This document shows positions 24,124 to 32,157 of a stretch of DNA of 49,548 nucleotides, in pieces. Position 1 is the first letter of the stretch. Each line of letters opens with the position of its first letter. The notes beneath the pieces are model-generated. The model did no database searches, was not told where the DNA came from, and saw only the letters and a program-made list of their open reading frames with translations. Position numbers and translations under genes: made by a program. The DNA is from Fimenecus sp964457415 (GTDB taxonomy: Bacteria; Bacillota; Clostridia; Oscillospirales; Acutalibacteraceae), in contig CAYWFB010000003.1 of NCBI GenBank assembly GCA_964457415.1, forward strand, positions 1 through 49,548, written 5' to 3'.

Positions 24124-25767
24124 TCAATTTTTTTCGTCTTCAATTTTATATGACGGGTCATAATCCACATTGAAGCAGTATTGCGGGTTGCGTATTGTAA
24201 AATCAGTTGAGATAAATCTGCCGTTCATATTAATTTCCATCAATTCTGACACACTATGGCTTCCGTAAAACGGGGTCTTTTGCGTATAGTGGCGGGCATC
24301 TATAAAAAGAACAGTAGGTTCACCGTAATCTTGAATATGTGCTGCCGTGGCAAAATATGCACGTCTTTGTGTGCTCTTTTTAGGATAAGAGTATTCATAA
24401 GCGGCAACTTCATCACCCACTACTCCATAGGGTGAATGGTCAGTAAAATATTTAGAAGAAACCGTATTTCCGTTGACCTGTGATAAAGCGATGAAAAATC
24501 TTCCGTAACCGTCAGTTTTGTCTGTATTCTTTATTGAGGCATTGTAGTTTTGAGTGAATCTATAATTATTCAGTTCCATATAAAAGCCCTTGCGATAGGG
24601 GGTGCTGAGTTCATCGGATAATTCTACTCTGTATAAAGCCCTCAGAGTTCCGTCAGGGTAAAAGAAACAAAAAAGTTCTACTTTTTCCGCATCTTCATCA
24701 TCTGCATAATAATCATATGTCTCCATATGTGTGGCGTTTGTATATTCCAAAACCTCGCTATCAGGCAAATCCGCAAGATATTCTTCGGGGAAATTCAGGT
24801 CGAGCATATTTTGCCGTGCTTCTTCAACTAAAGTCTGTTCAACAGAAATATCAGCAGAGTTAAATGTTTCATATTCAGGTGCTCTTGATGCTGAAAGATA
24901 CATTGAAATAAATGGAATAATTATAAATATAGCTACCAAATACCAATAAATTCTTTTTTCATTCTTTTCAAGTGAGTGGATAAGTTCAATTTCAGGCTCT
25001 TCATGAGCAAGTACAAGCTTTGCACGGCGCAACTGAAACAAGAATATGATTATTGGTAATATGCTTATTAACGGCATGTTCTGTTCGCTTGCGGTTGATG
25101 CAAGATATGCAATTCCATATTGTAAAATGAGCATTGCATATCCGAAATATAAATGTGGCGTTTTATCATTCTCTGTAATTGTAGTCTTACAAAGTATGTC
25201 AAGCCCCGATACAAGCAGATAATAATAAACAAGATTTGCAAGCAGAATAATTATAAGCAATGCGTTTGCAAATATGTCGCTTAAGCTGTAATACATACCG
25301 ACAAAATCATAGATTTCGCCCGCAAACAACAAGCCTATATAATAAAAGAAAGCTGTATTAAGCCTTTTTTCATTTTTACGGAGCATAAACAATCCGTAAA
25401 GCATAAGCATCTGACCGAGGAATTGTGTTATTTTACTAAAGCCTAAAAAGAATAAATCAAACCTAAATGTGATAAAAACTAAACCCCAAATAATAAAATT
25501 CAATGAAGAACGCATATACTTCGTTGGAATAACAGAATAAAGAGCGCCAAAATTATTGGCGATTTCGTTTTCGTCACCCATTTTTTCAATTGCTTTTGTC
25601 TGCGCAGTCTCATCGTCCATGCCCAATGCAATATTTCGGTCATATTGCTCTAAAAGGTGAGAATAAAGCTCTTCACGAACTTCATTTTTCTTTCTTTGGG
25701 ACATAATTTTTCTGCATACGGATTTTGTGTAATTTTCAAATATCTGGAATTCTCTGTTTTCATCCAT
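24124..25767 (-). CDS. HAAS/permease-prefix-domain membrane protein, first copy
   Basis: A 547-residue paralogue of the adjacent 548-residue protein with the same order. It has an N-terminal HAAS-like domain (NYTKSVCRKIMSQRKKNEVREELYSHLLEQYDRNIALGMDDETAQTKAIEKMGD), about eight membrane helices, and an extracytoplasmic C-terminal domain with the shared motif YLADLPDSEVLEYTNATHME. It starts 33 bases after padR, so PadR probably controls both. Function not recognised; sensing or membrane-stress roles would be guesses. Confidence 0.82.
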   Translation of the reverse strand: MDENREFQIFENYTKSVCRKIMSQRKKNEVREELYSHLLEQYDRNIALGMDDETAQTKAIEKMGDENEIANNFGALYSVIPTKYMRSSLNFIIWGLVFITFRFDLFFLGFSKITQFLGQMLMLYGLFMLRKNEKRLNTAFFYYIGLLFAGEIYDFVGMYYSLSDIFANALLIIILLANLVYYYLLVSGLDILCKTTITENDKTPHLYFGYAMLILQYGIAYLASTASEQNMPLISILPIIIFLFQLRRAKLVLAHEEPEIELIHSLEKNEKRIYWYLVAIFIIIPFISMYLSASRAPEYETFNSADISVEQTLVEEARQNMLDLNFPEEYLADLPDSEVLEYTNATHMETYDYYADDEDAEKVELFCFFYPDGTLRALYRVELSDELSTPYRKGFYMELNNYRFTQNYNASIKNTDKTDGYGRFFIALSQVNGNTVSSKYFTDHSPYGVVGDEVAAYEYSYPKKSTQRRAYFATAAHIQDYGEPTVLFIDARHYTQKTPFYGSHSVSELMEINMNGRFISTDFTIRNPQYCFNVDYDPSYKIEDEKN

Positions 25768-25800
25768 AAAATAACCCCCAATCTTAAAAATTACACATTT

Positions 25801-26145
25801 TTATATTGCAGAAAATTCACCGCCGAGAACCTTGCCAACAGCTTCACTGTAAACTTCCCATTCCTGTTTCTGTGAAGCAAGCTCCTTGAGTCCTTTTTCA
25901 GTAATTTTATAGTATTTTCTTCTGCGTCCGTTTTCTTCACTCTCAACCCAACGTGATGAGAGAAATTTTTCTTTTTCAAGCGCGTGCAGAATAGGGTAGA
26001 GGGTGCCCTCATTCATCTGGAATACATTTTCAGACATCATTTCAACGGTTTTGATAATCTGATAACCATACATTTCGCTTCTTGAAATTACGCTTAATAC
26101 AAGCATTCCTGTACTTCCTTTAGAGAGTTCTTTGCTGATTTTCAT
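25801..26145 (-). CDS. PadR-family transcriptional regulator
   Basis: A 114-residue winged-helix regulator. The PadR pattern is complete: GMLVLSVISRSEMYGYQIIKTVEMM, then FQMNEGTLYPILHALEKEKFLSSRWVESEENGRRRKYYKITEKGLKEL, followed by a short C-terminal dimerisation helix. PadR proteins usually repress neighbouring membrane-protein genes and themselves until a ligand binds. It heads the operon with the two HAAS proteins. The ATG has AAAGGAG. An inverted repeat overlapping the promoter is a candidate operator. Confidence 0.92.
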   Translation of the reverse strand: MKISKELSKGSTGMLVLSVISRSEMYGYQIIKTVEMMSENVFQMNEGTLYPILHALEKEKFLSSRWVESEENGRRRKYYKITEKGLKELASQKQEWEVYSEAVGKVLGGEFSAI

Positions 26146-26168
26146 AAAATTTGCTCCTTTCGCAATGT

Positions 26169-26252
26169 TACATAGATATTCGAGGTATAGTGCTTATTAA
26201 AAAAGGCATCCCTTAAAATATTAAATCAAAGGATACCTTGATTATCTATGTA
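26169..26252. repeat. Inverted repeat pair (candidate PadR operators) in the padR leader
   Basis: TACATAGATATTCGAGGTAT (26169-26188) recurs in inverted orientation at 26233-26252 with 18 of 20 matches. The distal copy overlaps the predicted transcription start of padR. The pair encloses a terminator-like hairpin. Confidence 0.65.
26203..26239 (-). terminator. Terminator-like hairpin in the padR 5' leader
   Basis: A 12-bp stem (26239-26228 / 26214-26203, two wobbles) with a 13-base loop, followed on the minus strand by a T6 run. It lies between the predicted padR promoter and its ribosome-binding site, so it could attenuate padR or stop read-through from the tRNA gene. Confidence 0.7.
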
Positions 26253-26253
26253 T

Positions 26254-26283
26254 AGTGTAGCATATAAAATATTAATTTGTCAA
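26254..26283 (-). promoter_or_regulatory. Promoter of the padR operon
   Basis: Minus strand: TTGACA (26283-26278), an 18-bp spacer and TACACT (26259-26254) with an extended TGC in front. Confidence 0.6.
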
Positions 26284-26291
26284 TAGGGGAG

Positions 26292-26328
26292 AAAAAATAA
26301 AGCAGTTTACTATTTGGTAAACTGCTTT
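26292..26328 (-). terminator. Terminator of tRNA-Pro
   Basis: A perfect 12-bp stem AAAGCAGTTTAC/GTAAACTGCTTT (26299-26310 / 26317-26328) with a 6-base loop, followed on the minus strand by ATTTTTTC. Confidence 0.9.
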
Positions 26329-26331
26329 AGA

Positions 26332-26407
26332 TGGTCGGAGTGACAGGACTTGAACCTGCGGCCTCTTGACCCCCAGTCAAGCGCGCTCCCAGCTGCGCCA
26401 CACCCCG
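26332..26407 (-). tRNA. tRNA-Pro (anticodon GGG)
   Basis: The minus strand folds as a full cloverleaf. The acceptor stem is CGGGGTG/CACTCCG (one wobble), the anticodon stem CTTGA/TCAAG with loop CTGGGGG giving anticodon GGG, and the T-loop GGTTCAAGTCC. The 3' CCA (26332-26334) is encoded after discriminator A. Confidence 0.96.
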
Positions 26408-26501
26408 TTATTGTCAACGCAAGATATAATAACACATTACTTTTGAATTTGCAAGTACTTTTTTTACTTTTTTGACATTTTTATTATATTGCTATTTTGC
26501 T

Positions 26502-26530
26502 TTGCCTTTTCCATAAATATATGTTAAAAT
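26502..26530 (+). promoter_or_regulatory. Promoter of the endonuclease/exonuclease/phosphatase-fold gene
   Basis: TTGCCT (26502-26507), a 17-bp spacer and TAAAAT (26525-26530), just before the AAAGGAG ribosome-binding site. Confidence 0.5.
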
Positions 26531-26550
26531 TGTCTAAAGGAGTGTTTTTT

Positions 26551-27459
26551 ATGAAAAAACTAATAAAGATTTTGTTGTCAGTTATTGCTGTTATATTAGC
26601 TCTTGTGATTTGCTTCAGTGTCGCATTCTATTGGTATTATCCCCACTATAAACAGATGAAAACTGAAATGTCTGTGCAGGATATTTATGCAGAAAACGAA
26701 TTAAAGGTTATGAGTTGTAATGTGCGTTGTATTACCCCCACAGACCTTGGCAAAAAAAGCTGGTTTTACCGTGCAGACCTTATAGTTAAGGGAATTCAGA
26801 ATAATCAACCCGGTGTTATCGGTTTTCAAGAGGTTACCAAATGGCATTATAGTTATCTTACCGATTGCTTGCCAATGTATGATTCAATAATTACTTATCG
26901 TGACGATGCATTTAATTCAGAGGGATGTCCCATATTCTACCGTTCAGATATTTATACTCTTATTGATAAAGGCTCGTTCTGGCTTTCGGAAACTCCCGAA
27001 GTAATGAGCAAGGACTGGGGTTCAGCTTGTTATCGAATTTGCAGTTATGCAATCCTCAAAGACAATGCCACAGAAACCGAATTTGTTGTGTTCAATACGC
27101 ATCTTGACCACATTAGTGACGAAGCTCGCATTAACGGTATTCAGGTAGTTCTTGATAAGATTAAAGAATTCGGCGACTTGCCCGCAGTGCTTATGGGTGA
27201 CCTCAATGCAGAAGAAAATTCCCAAACCTATAAAAGCGCGACTGAAAATTTCCTTGACGCTAAATATCAGACCGAGAATACAATGACAAGTGCAACATAT
27301 CAAAGATGGGGCAAAGAGCTTGATAATGATTGCATTGACTATGTAATGATTTCAAAAACAGGCTTCAAGGTAAATTCATACAAGGTTGTTACTGATACCT
27401 ATGACGGAGTATATTCAAGCGACCATTTCCCGCTTGTAGCAAGTTTATCATTTGAATAA
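26551..27459 (+). CDS. Endonuclease/exonuclease/phosphatase-family protein, membrane-anchored
   Basis: A 302-residue protein with an N-terminal signal anchor (ILLSVIAVILALVICFSVAFYWYY) and an EEP (DNase I-like) domain: LKVMSCNVRC, GVIGFQEVTKWH, FVVFNTHLDH, VLMGDLNAEENS and the closing motif YSSDHFPL. The family cleaves phosphodiesters in nucleic acids or phospholipids with Mg2+. The location outside the membrane is inferred from the anchor; the substrate is unknown. ATG 26551 with AAAGGAG is chosen over an ATG at 26497 upstream of the predicted promoter. Confidence 0.87.
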   Translation: MKKLIKILLSVIAVILALVICFSVAFYWYYPHYKQMKTEMSVQDIYAENELKVMSCNVRCITPTDLGKKSWFYRADLIVKGIQNNQPGVIGFQEVTKWHYSYLTDCLPMYDSIITYRDDAFNSEGCPIFYRSDIYTLIDKGSFWLSETPEVMSKDWGSACYRICSYAILKDNATETEFVVFNTHLDHISDEARINGIQVVLDKIKEFGDLPAVLMGDLNAEENSQTYKSATENFLDAKYQTENTMTSATYQRWGKELDNDCIDYVMISKTGFKVNSYKVVTDTYDGVYSSDHFPLVASLSFE

Positions 27460-27471
27460 TACAAACAGTAG

Positions 27472-27493
27472 GGCGGGGGCTTTTGCTTCCGCC
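27472..27493 (+). repeat. GC-rich intergenic stem-loop
   Basis: GGCGGGGGC and GCTTCCGCC pair (two G-T wobbles) around TTTT in otherwise AT-rich DNA. No T run follows. It resembles the short GC-rich intergenic hairpins seen in many copies in some Clostridia, but only one copy is in this window. Confidence 0.35.
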
Positions 27494-27535
27494 GTTTATA
27501 ATACAAAATGAAAAGCGAAAAAATGAAAATCTATG

Positions 27536-27565
27536 ATACTCTCTTTTTCAAGGGAGTATTTTTAT
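27536..27565 (+). terminator. Terminator after the EEP-domain gene
   Basis: A 9-bp stem ATACTCTCT/AGGGAGTAT (one wobble) with loop TTTTCA, followed by a T5 run. It lies directly before the dinB promoter. Confidence 0.75.
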
Positions 27566-27566
27566 A

Positions 27567-27595
27567 TTGACAGCAGAACAAATGTTCGGTATAAT
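27567..27595 (+). promoter_or_regulatory. SOS-regulated promoter with LexA box
   Basis: TTGACA (27567-27572), a 17-bp spacer and a perfect TATAAT (27590-27595). The Gram-positive LexA (DinR) site GAAC-AAAT-GTTC (27576-27587) sits inside the spacer, where bound LexA would block RNA polymerase. Confidence 0.92.
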
Positions 27596-27623
27596 TGTTT
27601 CATAAAATAACGGAGGGGATTTT

Positions 27624-28859
27624 TTGAAAAGAATTATACTGCATTGCGACCTTAATAATTTCTATGCGTCGGTTGAATGTGTTAAAAAAACCGCTCTCAA
27701 AGGCAAGCCCGTTGCGGTATGCGGAAGTGAAGATGACCGTCACGGCATTGTTCTCGCAAAATCTCAGCCTGCAAAGCTTTGCGGGGTGAAAACAGGTGAC
27801 ACAATCTTTGAGGCAAAGAAAAAGTGTAAAGGGCTTATTGTGGTGCAAACTGATTTCGATGCCTATCACCATTACTCTGAATGGGTAAAAGATATTTACG
27901 CTCAATATACCGATTTGATTGAGCCATTTGGTATGGACGAATGCTGGCTTGATGTGAGTGGCAGTACAATTCTTTTCGGTGAGGGCGAAAAAATAGCCGA
28001 TGAAATAAGAGAGCATATTCGCCGTGAAACAGGACTTACAATTTCTGTAGGTGTTTCATTCAACAAGGTTTTTGCAAAGCTTGGCAGTGATATGAAAAAG
28101 CCCGATGCCACTACTATCATTTCCCGGGAAAATTTCAAAGAAAAAATCTGGGGACTTTCTGCCTCTGAATTATTGTTTGTTGGTAGACGCACAACCAAAA
28201 CCTTGCAAAAATACGGCATTCAAACAATCGGAGATATCGCCTTATCGCAAGGGGAGTTTATGCGCAAAATCCTCGGTAAAAACGGCTTTGATTTATGGCT
28301 TTATGCCAACGGAATGGACACTTCACCCGTATCTCATATGGATTCAAAGCCCATAATGAAAAGCGTGAGCCGTGGAATTACCTGTGTTGAAAGTCTTTTG
28401 TCCGTTTATGAGGTGGAGCGGGTAATTGCCGAGCTTTCAATAAGCGTATCAAAAGGACTTCGCCGTGAGCATTTGCTTGCTACGGGAATTCAGGTTGCCG
28501 TAAAAGACGATAACCTTACCGTAAAGCAGTATTCCGCGCCATTGGAATTCCCTACATATAGTGCAAAAGAGCTTTTTGACAGTGCAGTTGAGGTGTTCCT
28601 TGAAAAGCACAAATGGAAAAGGAATATCCGTTCAGTAACAGTGAGAGCGTATAACCTTGTCTATGAAAAAAGCTTTCAGCAATTAACTGTGGGATATGAT
28701 ATTGATACCCACGAAAAAAATGAAATTGTAGACGGAACACTTACTAAAATCCGCGAAAAGCAGGGTAGGGATATTGTTTTCAACGGGTGCCGGCTTTTAG
28801 GTACAAAAATACCGACGGGCAAGTCGGATTATTCCTCATTACCGCCGGCGAATTTTTAG
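27624..28859 (+). CDS. dinB: Y-family DNA polymerase (DNA polymerase IV type)
   Basis: Translesion DNA polymerase of 411 residues. The catalytic acidic residues are in HCDLNNFYASVE (Asp9) and FGMDECWLDVS (Asp105, Glu106). Palm/fingers motifs SQPAKLCGVKTGDTIFEAKKKC and SVGVSFNKVFAKLGSDMKKPD follow, then an HhH thumb (LLFVGRRTTKTLQKYGIQTIGDIA) and a little-finger domain. The SAKLCGVK-type sequence fits DinB/UmuC-like polymerases of Firmicutes. TTG 27624 is the start, with GGAGGGG at the right distance. A LexA box in the promoter supports SOS induction. Confidence 0.93.
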   Translation: MKRIILHCDLNNFYASVECVKKTALKGKPVAVCGSEDDRHGIVLAKSQPAKLCGVKTGDTIFEAKKKCKGLIVVQTDFDAYHHYSEWVKDIYAQYTDLIEPFGMDECWLDVSGSTILFGEGEKIADEIREHIRRETGLTISVGVSFNKVFAKLGSDMKKPDATTIISRENFKEKIWGLSASELLFVGRRTTKTLQKYGIQTIGDIALSQGEFMRKILGKNGFDLWLYANGMDTSPVSHMDSKPIMKSVSRGITCVESLLSVYEVERVIAELSISVSKGLRREHLLATGIQVAVKDDNLTVKQYSAPLEFPTYSAKELFDSAVEVFLEKHKWKRNIRSVTVRAYNLVYEKSFQQLTVGYDIDTHEKNEIVDGTLTKIREKQGRDIVFNGCRLLGTKIPTGKSDYSSLPPANF

Positions 28860-28867
28860 TATTAAGT

Positions 28868-30760
28868 TTATGCTAATTCAAGCCACAAGTTTTCAAGCTC
28901 TTCAAGCTTTTCTTCTTTGGTTTTAATATCATCAAGAATTTCAGAAAGTCTTGCATAATCACTTGAAATCTCAGGTTCATTACAAAGAATTTTCAGCTCA
29001 TCAATTTCAGACTGCAAAGCTTCAATTTCCTTTTCGGTGTTCATAAGCTTTGCTCGGCGTTTTCTGTCCTGCGCCTTATTTTTTCTTGATTCATCATATT
29101 CAACGGCAGTGGAACTTCGTTCTTCGGGTTTCACTGCTTTTTCTTTTACTTCAAGTTGAACATGCTCCTTGTAATAATCGTAATTTCCCTTATAAATTAC
29201 AACCTCATTAGGCCTCATTTCGATTATTTTATCGGGAACAGAATTGAGTAAATATCTGTCGTGCGATACCATAATGATAGTGCCTTCATATTGGCTCAGG
29301 GCGAGGTCTAAAGCCTCTTTTGCCTTGTAATCAAGGTGATTTGTAGGCTCGTCCAAAACAAGCACATTTGACCGTTCAAAGGCAATTATGCAAAGCACAA
29401 CCTTAGCACGGTTTGCACCACTCATTTCGCGGATTCTCTTAAATACATCTTCGTCCTCAATAAGAAAACGGGCAAGCATACTGCGAATTTCATATTCAGT
29501 CTTTGCGGGGAATTTACGGTGAACCGCTTCTAAAACCGTCATATTAAGGTCAAGAGAGGAAAGCTCCTGGTCAAAATATGAAATCTTTACATTACCGCCC
29601 CAACGCACCATTCCTTCATAAGCCATTTTTTTCAGAATAGCTTTTAAAAATGACGATTTGCCAACACCGTTTTTACCTACAAATGCAATCTTTTCCCCTC
29701 GGGAAACAAGCAAATCGAGATTTTGGAATAATGTGCGTTTATTTTCTCCTTTGCCAACAGAAACCTTTAGTCCTTTGCATTCAAGAATTGCTTTATGAGG
29801 TTCAATGTCAAAAGGGAATGCAATGTGTAAATCCTTAACTGCAGGTTTTGGTTTAGCGACCATTTTCATTTTTTCAAGAGCCTTGACGCGTGAGCCCACA
29901 CTATTTGTGCTGCTCGATTTTGCAAGATTTCTGCGAACATAATCACGTAAATCTTCAATTTCTTTCTGTTGCTTTTCGTATTCTTTGGTAAGCGTTTTAA
30001 TTCTTTCTTCCTTTTGCGTCAAAAAAGAAGAATATCCGCCTTTATATCGTACCAATTCACCATTTTCAATTTCACAGATGTCAGATGCTACCGCATTTAA
30101 GAAATATCTGTCGTGAGATACAATGATAACCGCACCCTTGTATGATGCAAGGTAGCTTTCAAGCCAGTTAAGCATAGAAAAATCAAGGTGGTTTGTAGGC
30201 TCGTCAAGAATGAGCAGATTTGGGTTTTCAACAAGAATTTTTGCAAGGGCAAAGCGTGTTTTTTCACCGCCTGAAAGCACAGAAACCGATGTTTCCATAT
30301 CGAAATTGCCAAAGCCCATACCGTTCAGTACGGTGTCAATTCGCACCTCGGCATTGTAGCCGTCTGTCGCGTCATAAATACTTGTAAGACGCTCGTATTC
30401 GGCAGAAAGAGTGTTGTATTCGTCACCGCTTGACTTTGACATTTTTACAGAAATTTCTTCAAGCTTTTTGCGGGTATCAAAAACTAATTGTAAAGAATTC
30501 TGTATCTCTTCTTTAAGTGTATTTGAGGTATTCAAAGCCTCGTTCTGCTTTAAATAGCCAATTCTCAAATCCGTTTTTGTGGCTATTGTTCCTTCGTCAT
30601 ATTCTAAATTGCCCGAAATGATGTTCAAAAGGGTAGTCTTACCCACACCGTTAATGCCCAAAAGACCTATTCGGTCCTTATCGTTAACAGCGAGGTTTAC
30701 ATTTTTCAATATGCTTTTGTCAAGAAAATCTTTGCTGATATTATTGAGTGTAATAAGCAT
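28868..30760 (-). CDS. ABC-F family ATPase
   Basis: A soluble protein of 630 residues with two ABC domains and no membrane part, the ABC-F layout of ribosome-acting translation factors or antibiotic-protection proteins. The first domain has GINGVGKTT, LSGGEKTRFALAKIL and NLLILDEPTNHLD. The charged linker is rich in Lys/Glu (KTLTKEYEKQQKEIEDLRDYVRR). The second domain has GKNGVGKSS and NVLVLDEPTNHLD, but an altered signature, MSGANRAKVVL. A C-terminal coiled coil (EKEIEALQSEIDELK) ends it. It follows the MATE gene by 10 bases. Confidence 0.92.
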   Translation of the reverse strand: MLITLNNISKDFLDKSILKNVNLAVNDKDRIGLLGINGVGKTTLLNIISGNLEYDEGTIATKTDLRIGYLKQNEALNTSNTLKEEIQNSLQLVFDTRKKLEEISVKMSKSSGDEYNTLSAEYERLTSIYDATDGYNAEVRIDTVLNGMGFGNFDMETSVSVLSGGEKTRFALAKILVENPNLLILDEPTNHLDFSMLNWLESYLASYKGAVIIVSHDRYFLNAVASDICEIENGELVRYKGGYSSFLTQKEERIKTLTKEYEKQQKEIEDLRDYVRRNLAKSSSTNSVGSRVKALEKMKMVAKPKPAVKDLHIAFPFDIEPHKAILECKGLKVSVGKGENKRTLFQNLDLLVSRGEKIAFVGKNGVGKSSFLKAILKKMAYEGMVRWGGNVKISYFDQELSSLDLNMTVLEAVHRKFPAKTEYEIRSMLARFLIEDEDVFKRIREMSGANRAKVVLCIIAFERSNVLVLDEPTNHLDYKAKEALDLALSQYEGTIIMVSHDRYLLNSVPDKIIEMRPNEVVIYKGNYDYYKEHVQLEVKEKAVKPEERSSTAVEYDESRKNKAQDRKRRAKLMNTEKEIEALQSEIDELKILCNEPEISSDYARLSEILDDIKTKEEKLEELENLWLELA

Positions 30761-30770
30761 AATTTTACCT

Positions 30771-32114
30771 TTATTCAGTAGTTAAATTATTTATATTCTT
30801 TTTCCATGTGCCTGTGAAATAAAAAATACAGGAAATAGCCGTTGCAAGTAACCAACCTGCCGGCCAAGAAATCCAAATACCGCTTTCGTTAAAGAACGGA
30901 GTAAGAGTGTAACATAAAACAACTCTTAAAAGCAAGTCAGAGAATGTTGAAATCATAAACATTTTCATTACACCGCTACCGCGAAGAACGCCATCAATTA
31001 TAAGCTTTATTGAAATAAAAAGATAGAACGGTGCAACAGTTTTAAGGAATGCGACACCCGAATTGATAATTTCAACATCATTACTACTTACAAAAAATTT
31101 CATCATAACCTGTGGGCAGAAGAAAAACAAAATAAATAGTGGAATAGTAATGATATATGATATTAAATACAGCGATTTAACGCCTGATTTTATTCTTTCT
31201 GTTTTACCTGCGCCTATATTTTGAGCAGTATAGCTTGACATACTGTTGCCAAGTGCCGTTAATGATGTGATTGCAAATGTATTCAGCTTTCCAGCCGCCG
31301 AAAACCCAGCAACTACAATGTCACCAAAGGTATTTACAAGACCTTGAATGAAAATATTGCCTACTGACACAAAGCTTTGTTGCAGAATACTCGGAATGGC
31401 AACAAATAAAATTTTCTTTAAAATCTCAAATGAGAATATTTCAGGCTTTTCGCAAGCGATTTTACGAACTCTCAGCATAAGACATATAAATGACATTATT
31501 GAAGCAAGTCCTTGAGCAATAAAGGTTGCCCATGCAACGCCGGAAACACCCAATGGTGTGTATTTTACAAGTATGTAGTCAAGAATAACATTGAAAACTG
31601 ACGAAAAAATCAAGAAATAAAGAGGTGTTTTTGAATCACCAAGTGCCGTGAAAATGCCGTTACAAATATTGTAAAGGAATAAGAAAATCAATCCTAATGT
31701 ATATATATTAAGATAAGCAGCAGAATCAATAAATAGGTTTTCGGGTGTATTAAGTGCATTTAGCAAAGCAGGGGAGAATAATAACCCCATAATTGTAAGT
31801 AAAATACTCAATGAAAGAAATGAAATCAACGAAGTGCTTATACAGGTTTTCATTTTACTGTAATTTCTGTTTCCAAAAAACTGTGAAATAACAACACAAC
31901 AGCCGATATTTGAGCCGTTTGCAATTGCCATATAAATCATCGTAACAGTATATGAAATGCCAATTGAAGCTAAAGCTTCGCCGCCCAAAAGCTTACCTGC
32001 AATAATGCTGTCAGCAATATTATATAACTGTTGAAAGCACACGCTTATGAGCATTGGTATTGTAAATTTTATGAGTATTTTCGCAGGATTACCCTGTGTC
32101 ATATCTCTTACCAT
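30771..32114 (-). CDS. MATE-family efflux transporter
   Basis: A 447-residue multidrug/toxin extrusion type antiporter with about 12 helices. N-terminal MTQGNPAKILIKFTIPMLISVCFQQLYNIADSIIAGKLLGGEALASIGISY is diagnostic of this Clostridial MATE group, and the second half repeats the fold (FVSVGNIFIQGLVNTFGDIVVAGFSAAGK). The substrate is unknown; Na+- or H+-coupled export is inferred from the family. GGTGAT precedes the ATG. It shares an operon with the ABC-F gene. Confidence 0.92.
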   Translation of the reverse strand: MVRDMTQGNPAKILIKFTIPMLISVCFQQLYNIADSIIAGKLLGGEALASIGISYTVTMIYMAIANGSNIGCCVVISQFFGNRNYSKMKTCISTSLISFLSLSILLTIMGLLFSPALLNALNTPENLFIDSAAYLNIYTLGLIFLFLYNICNGIFTALGDSKTPLYFLIFSSVFNVILDYILVKYTPLGVSGVAWATFIAQGLASIMSFICLMLRVRKIACEKPEIFSFEILKKILFVAIPSILQQSFVSVGNIFIQGLVNTFGDIVVAGFSAAGKLNTFAITSLTALGNSMSSYTAQNIGAGKTERIKSGVKSLYLISYIITIPLFILFFFCPQVMMKFFVSSNDVEIINSGVAFLKTVAPFYLFISIKLIIDGVLRGSGVMKMFMISTFSDLLLRVVLCYTLTPFFNESGIWISWPAGWLLATAISCIFYFTGTWKKNINNLTTE

Positions 32115-32126
32115 AATATCACCGCG

Positions 32127-32152
32127 AAAAAGGGACTGAAGTTCAGTCCCTT
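32127..32152 (-). terminator. Terminator of the xpt-nucleoside transporter-FAD oxidoreductase operon
   Basis: A 10-bp stem AAGGGACTGA/TCAGTCCCTT with a 3-base loop. Read on the minus strand it is followed by a T5 run. Confidence 0.9.
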
Positions 32153-32157
32153 AAAGT

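Noticed and set aside
26169..26252. Classical antiterminator for the padR leader
   Set aside because: The inverted repeats can pair as an alternative to the terminator, but the 3' partner is downstream of the hairpin. It would not yet be transcribed when termination is decided. DNA operators are the simpler reading.
26169..26252. Miniature transposable element with terminal inverted repeats
   Set aside because: No target-site duplication is visible and the repeat overlaps promoter elements. A regulatory dyad explains it better.
27600..28016. 138-codon frame antisense to dinB
   Set aside because: It is complementary to conserved polymerase motifs and to the LexA promoter; a mirror frame only.
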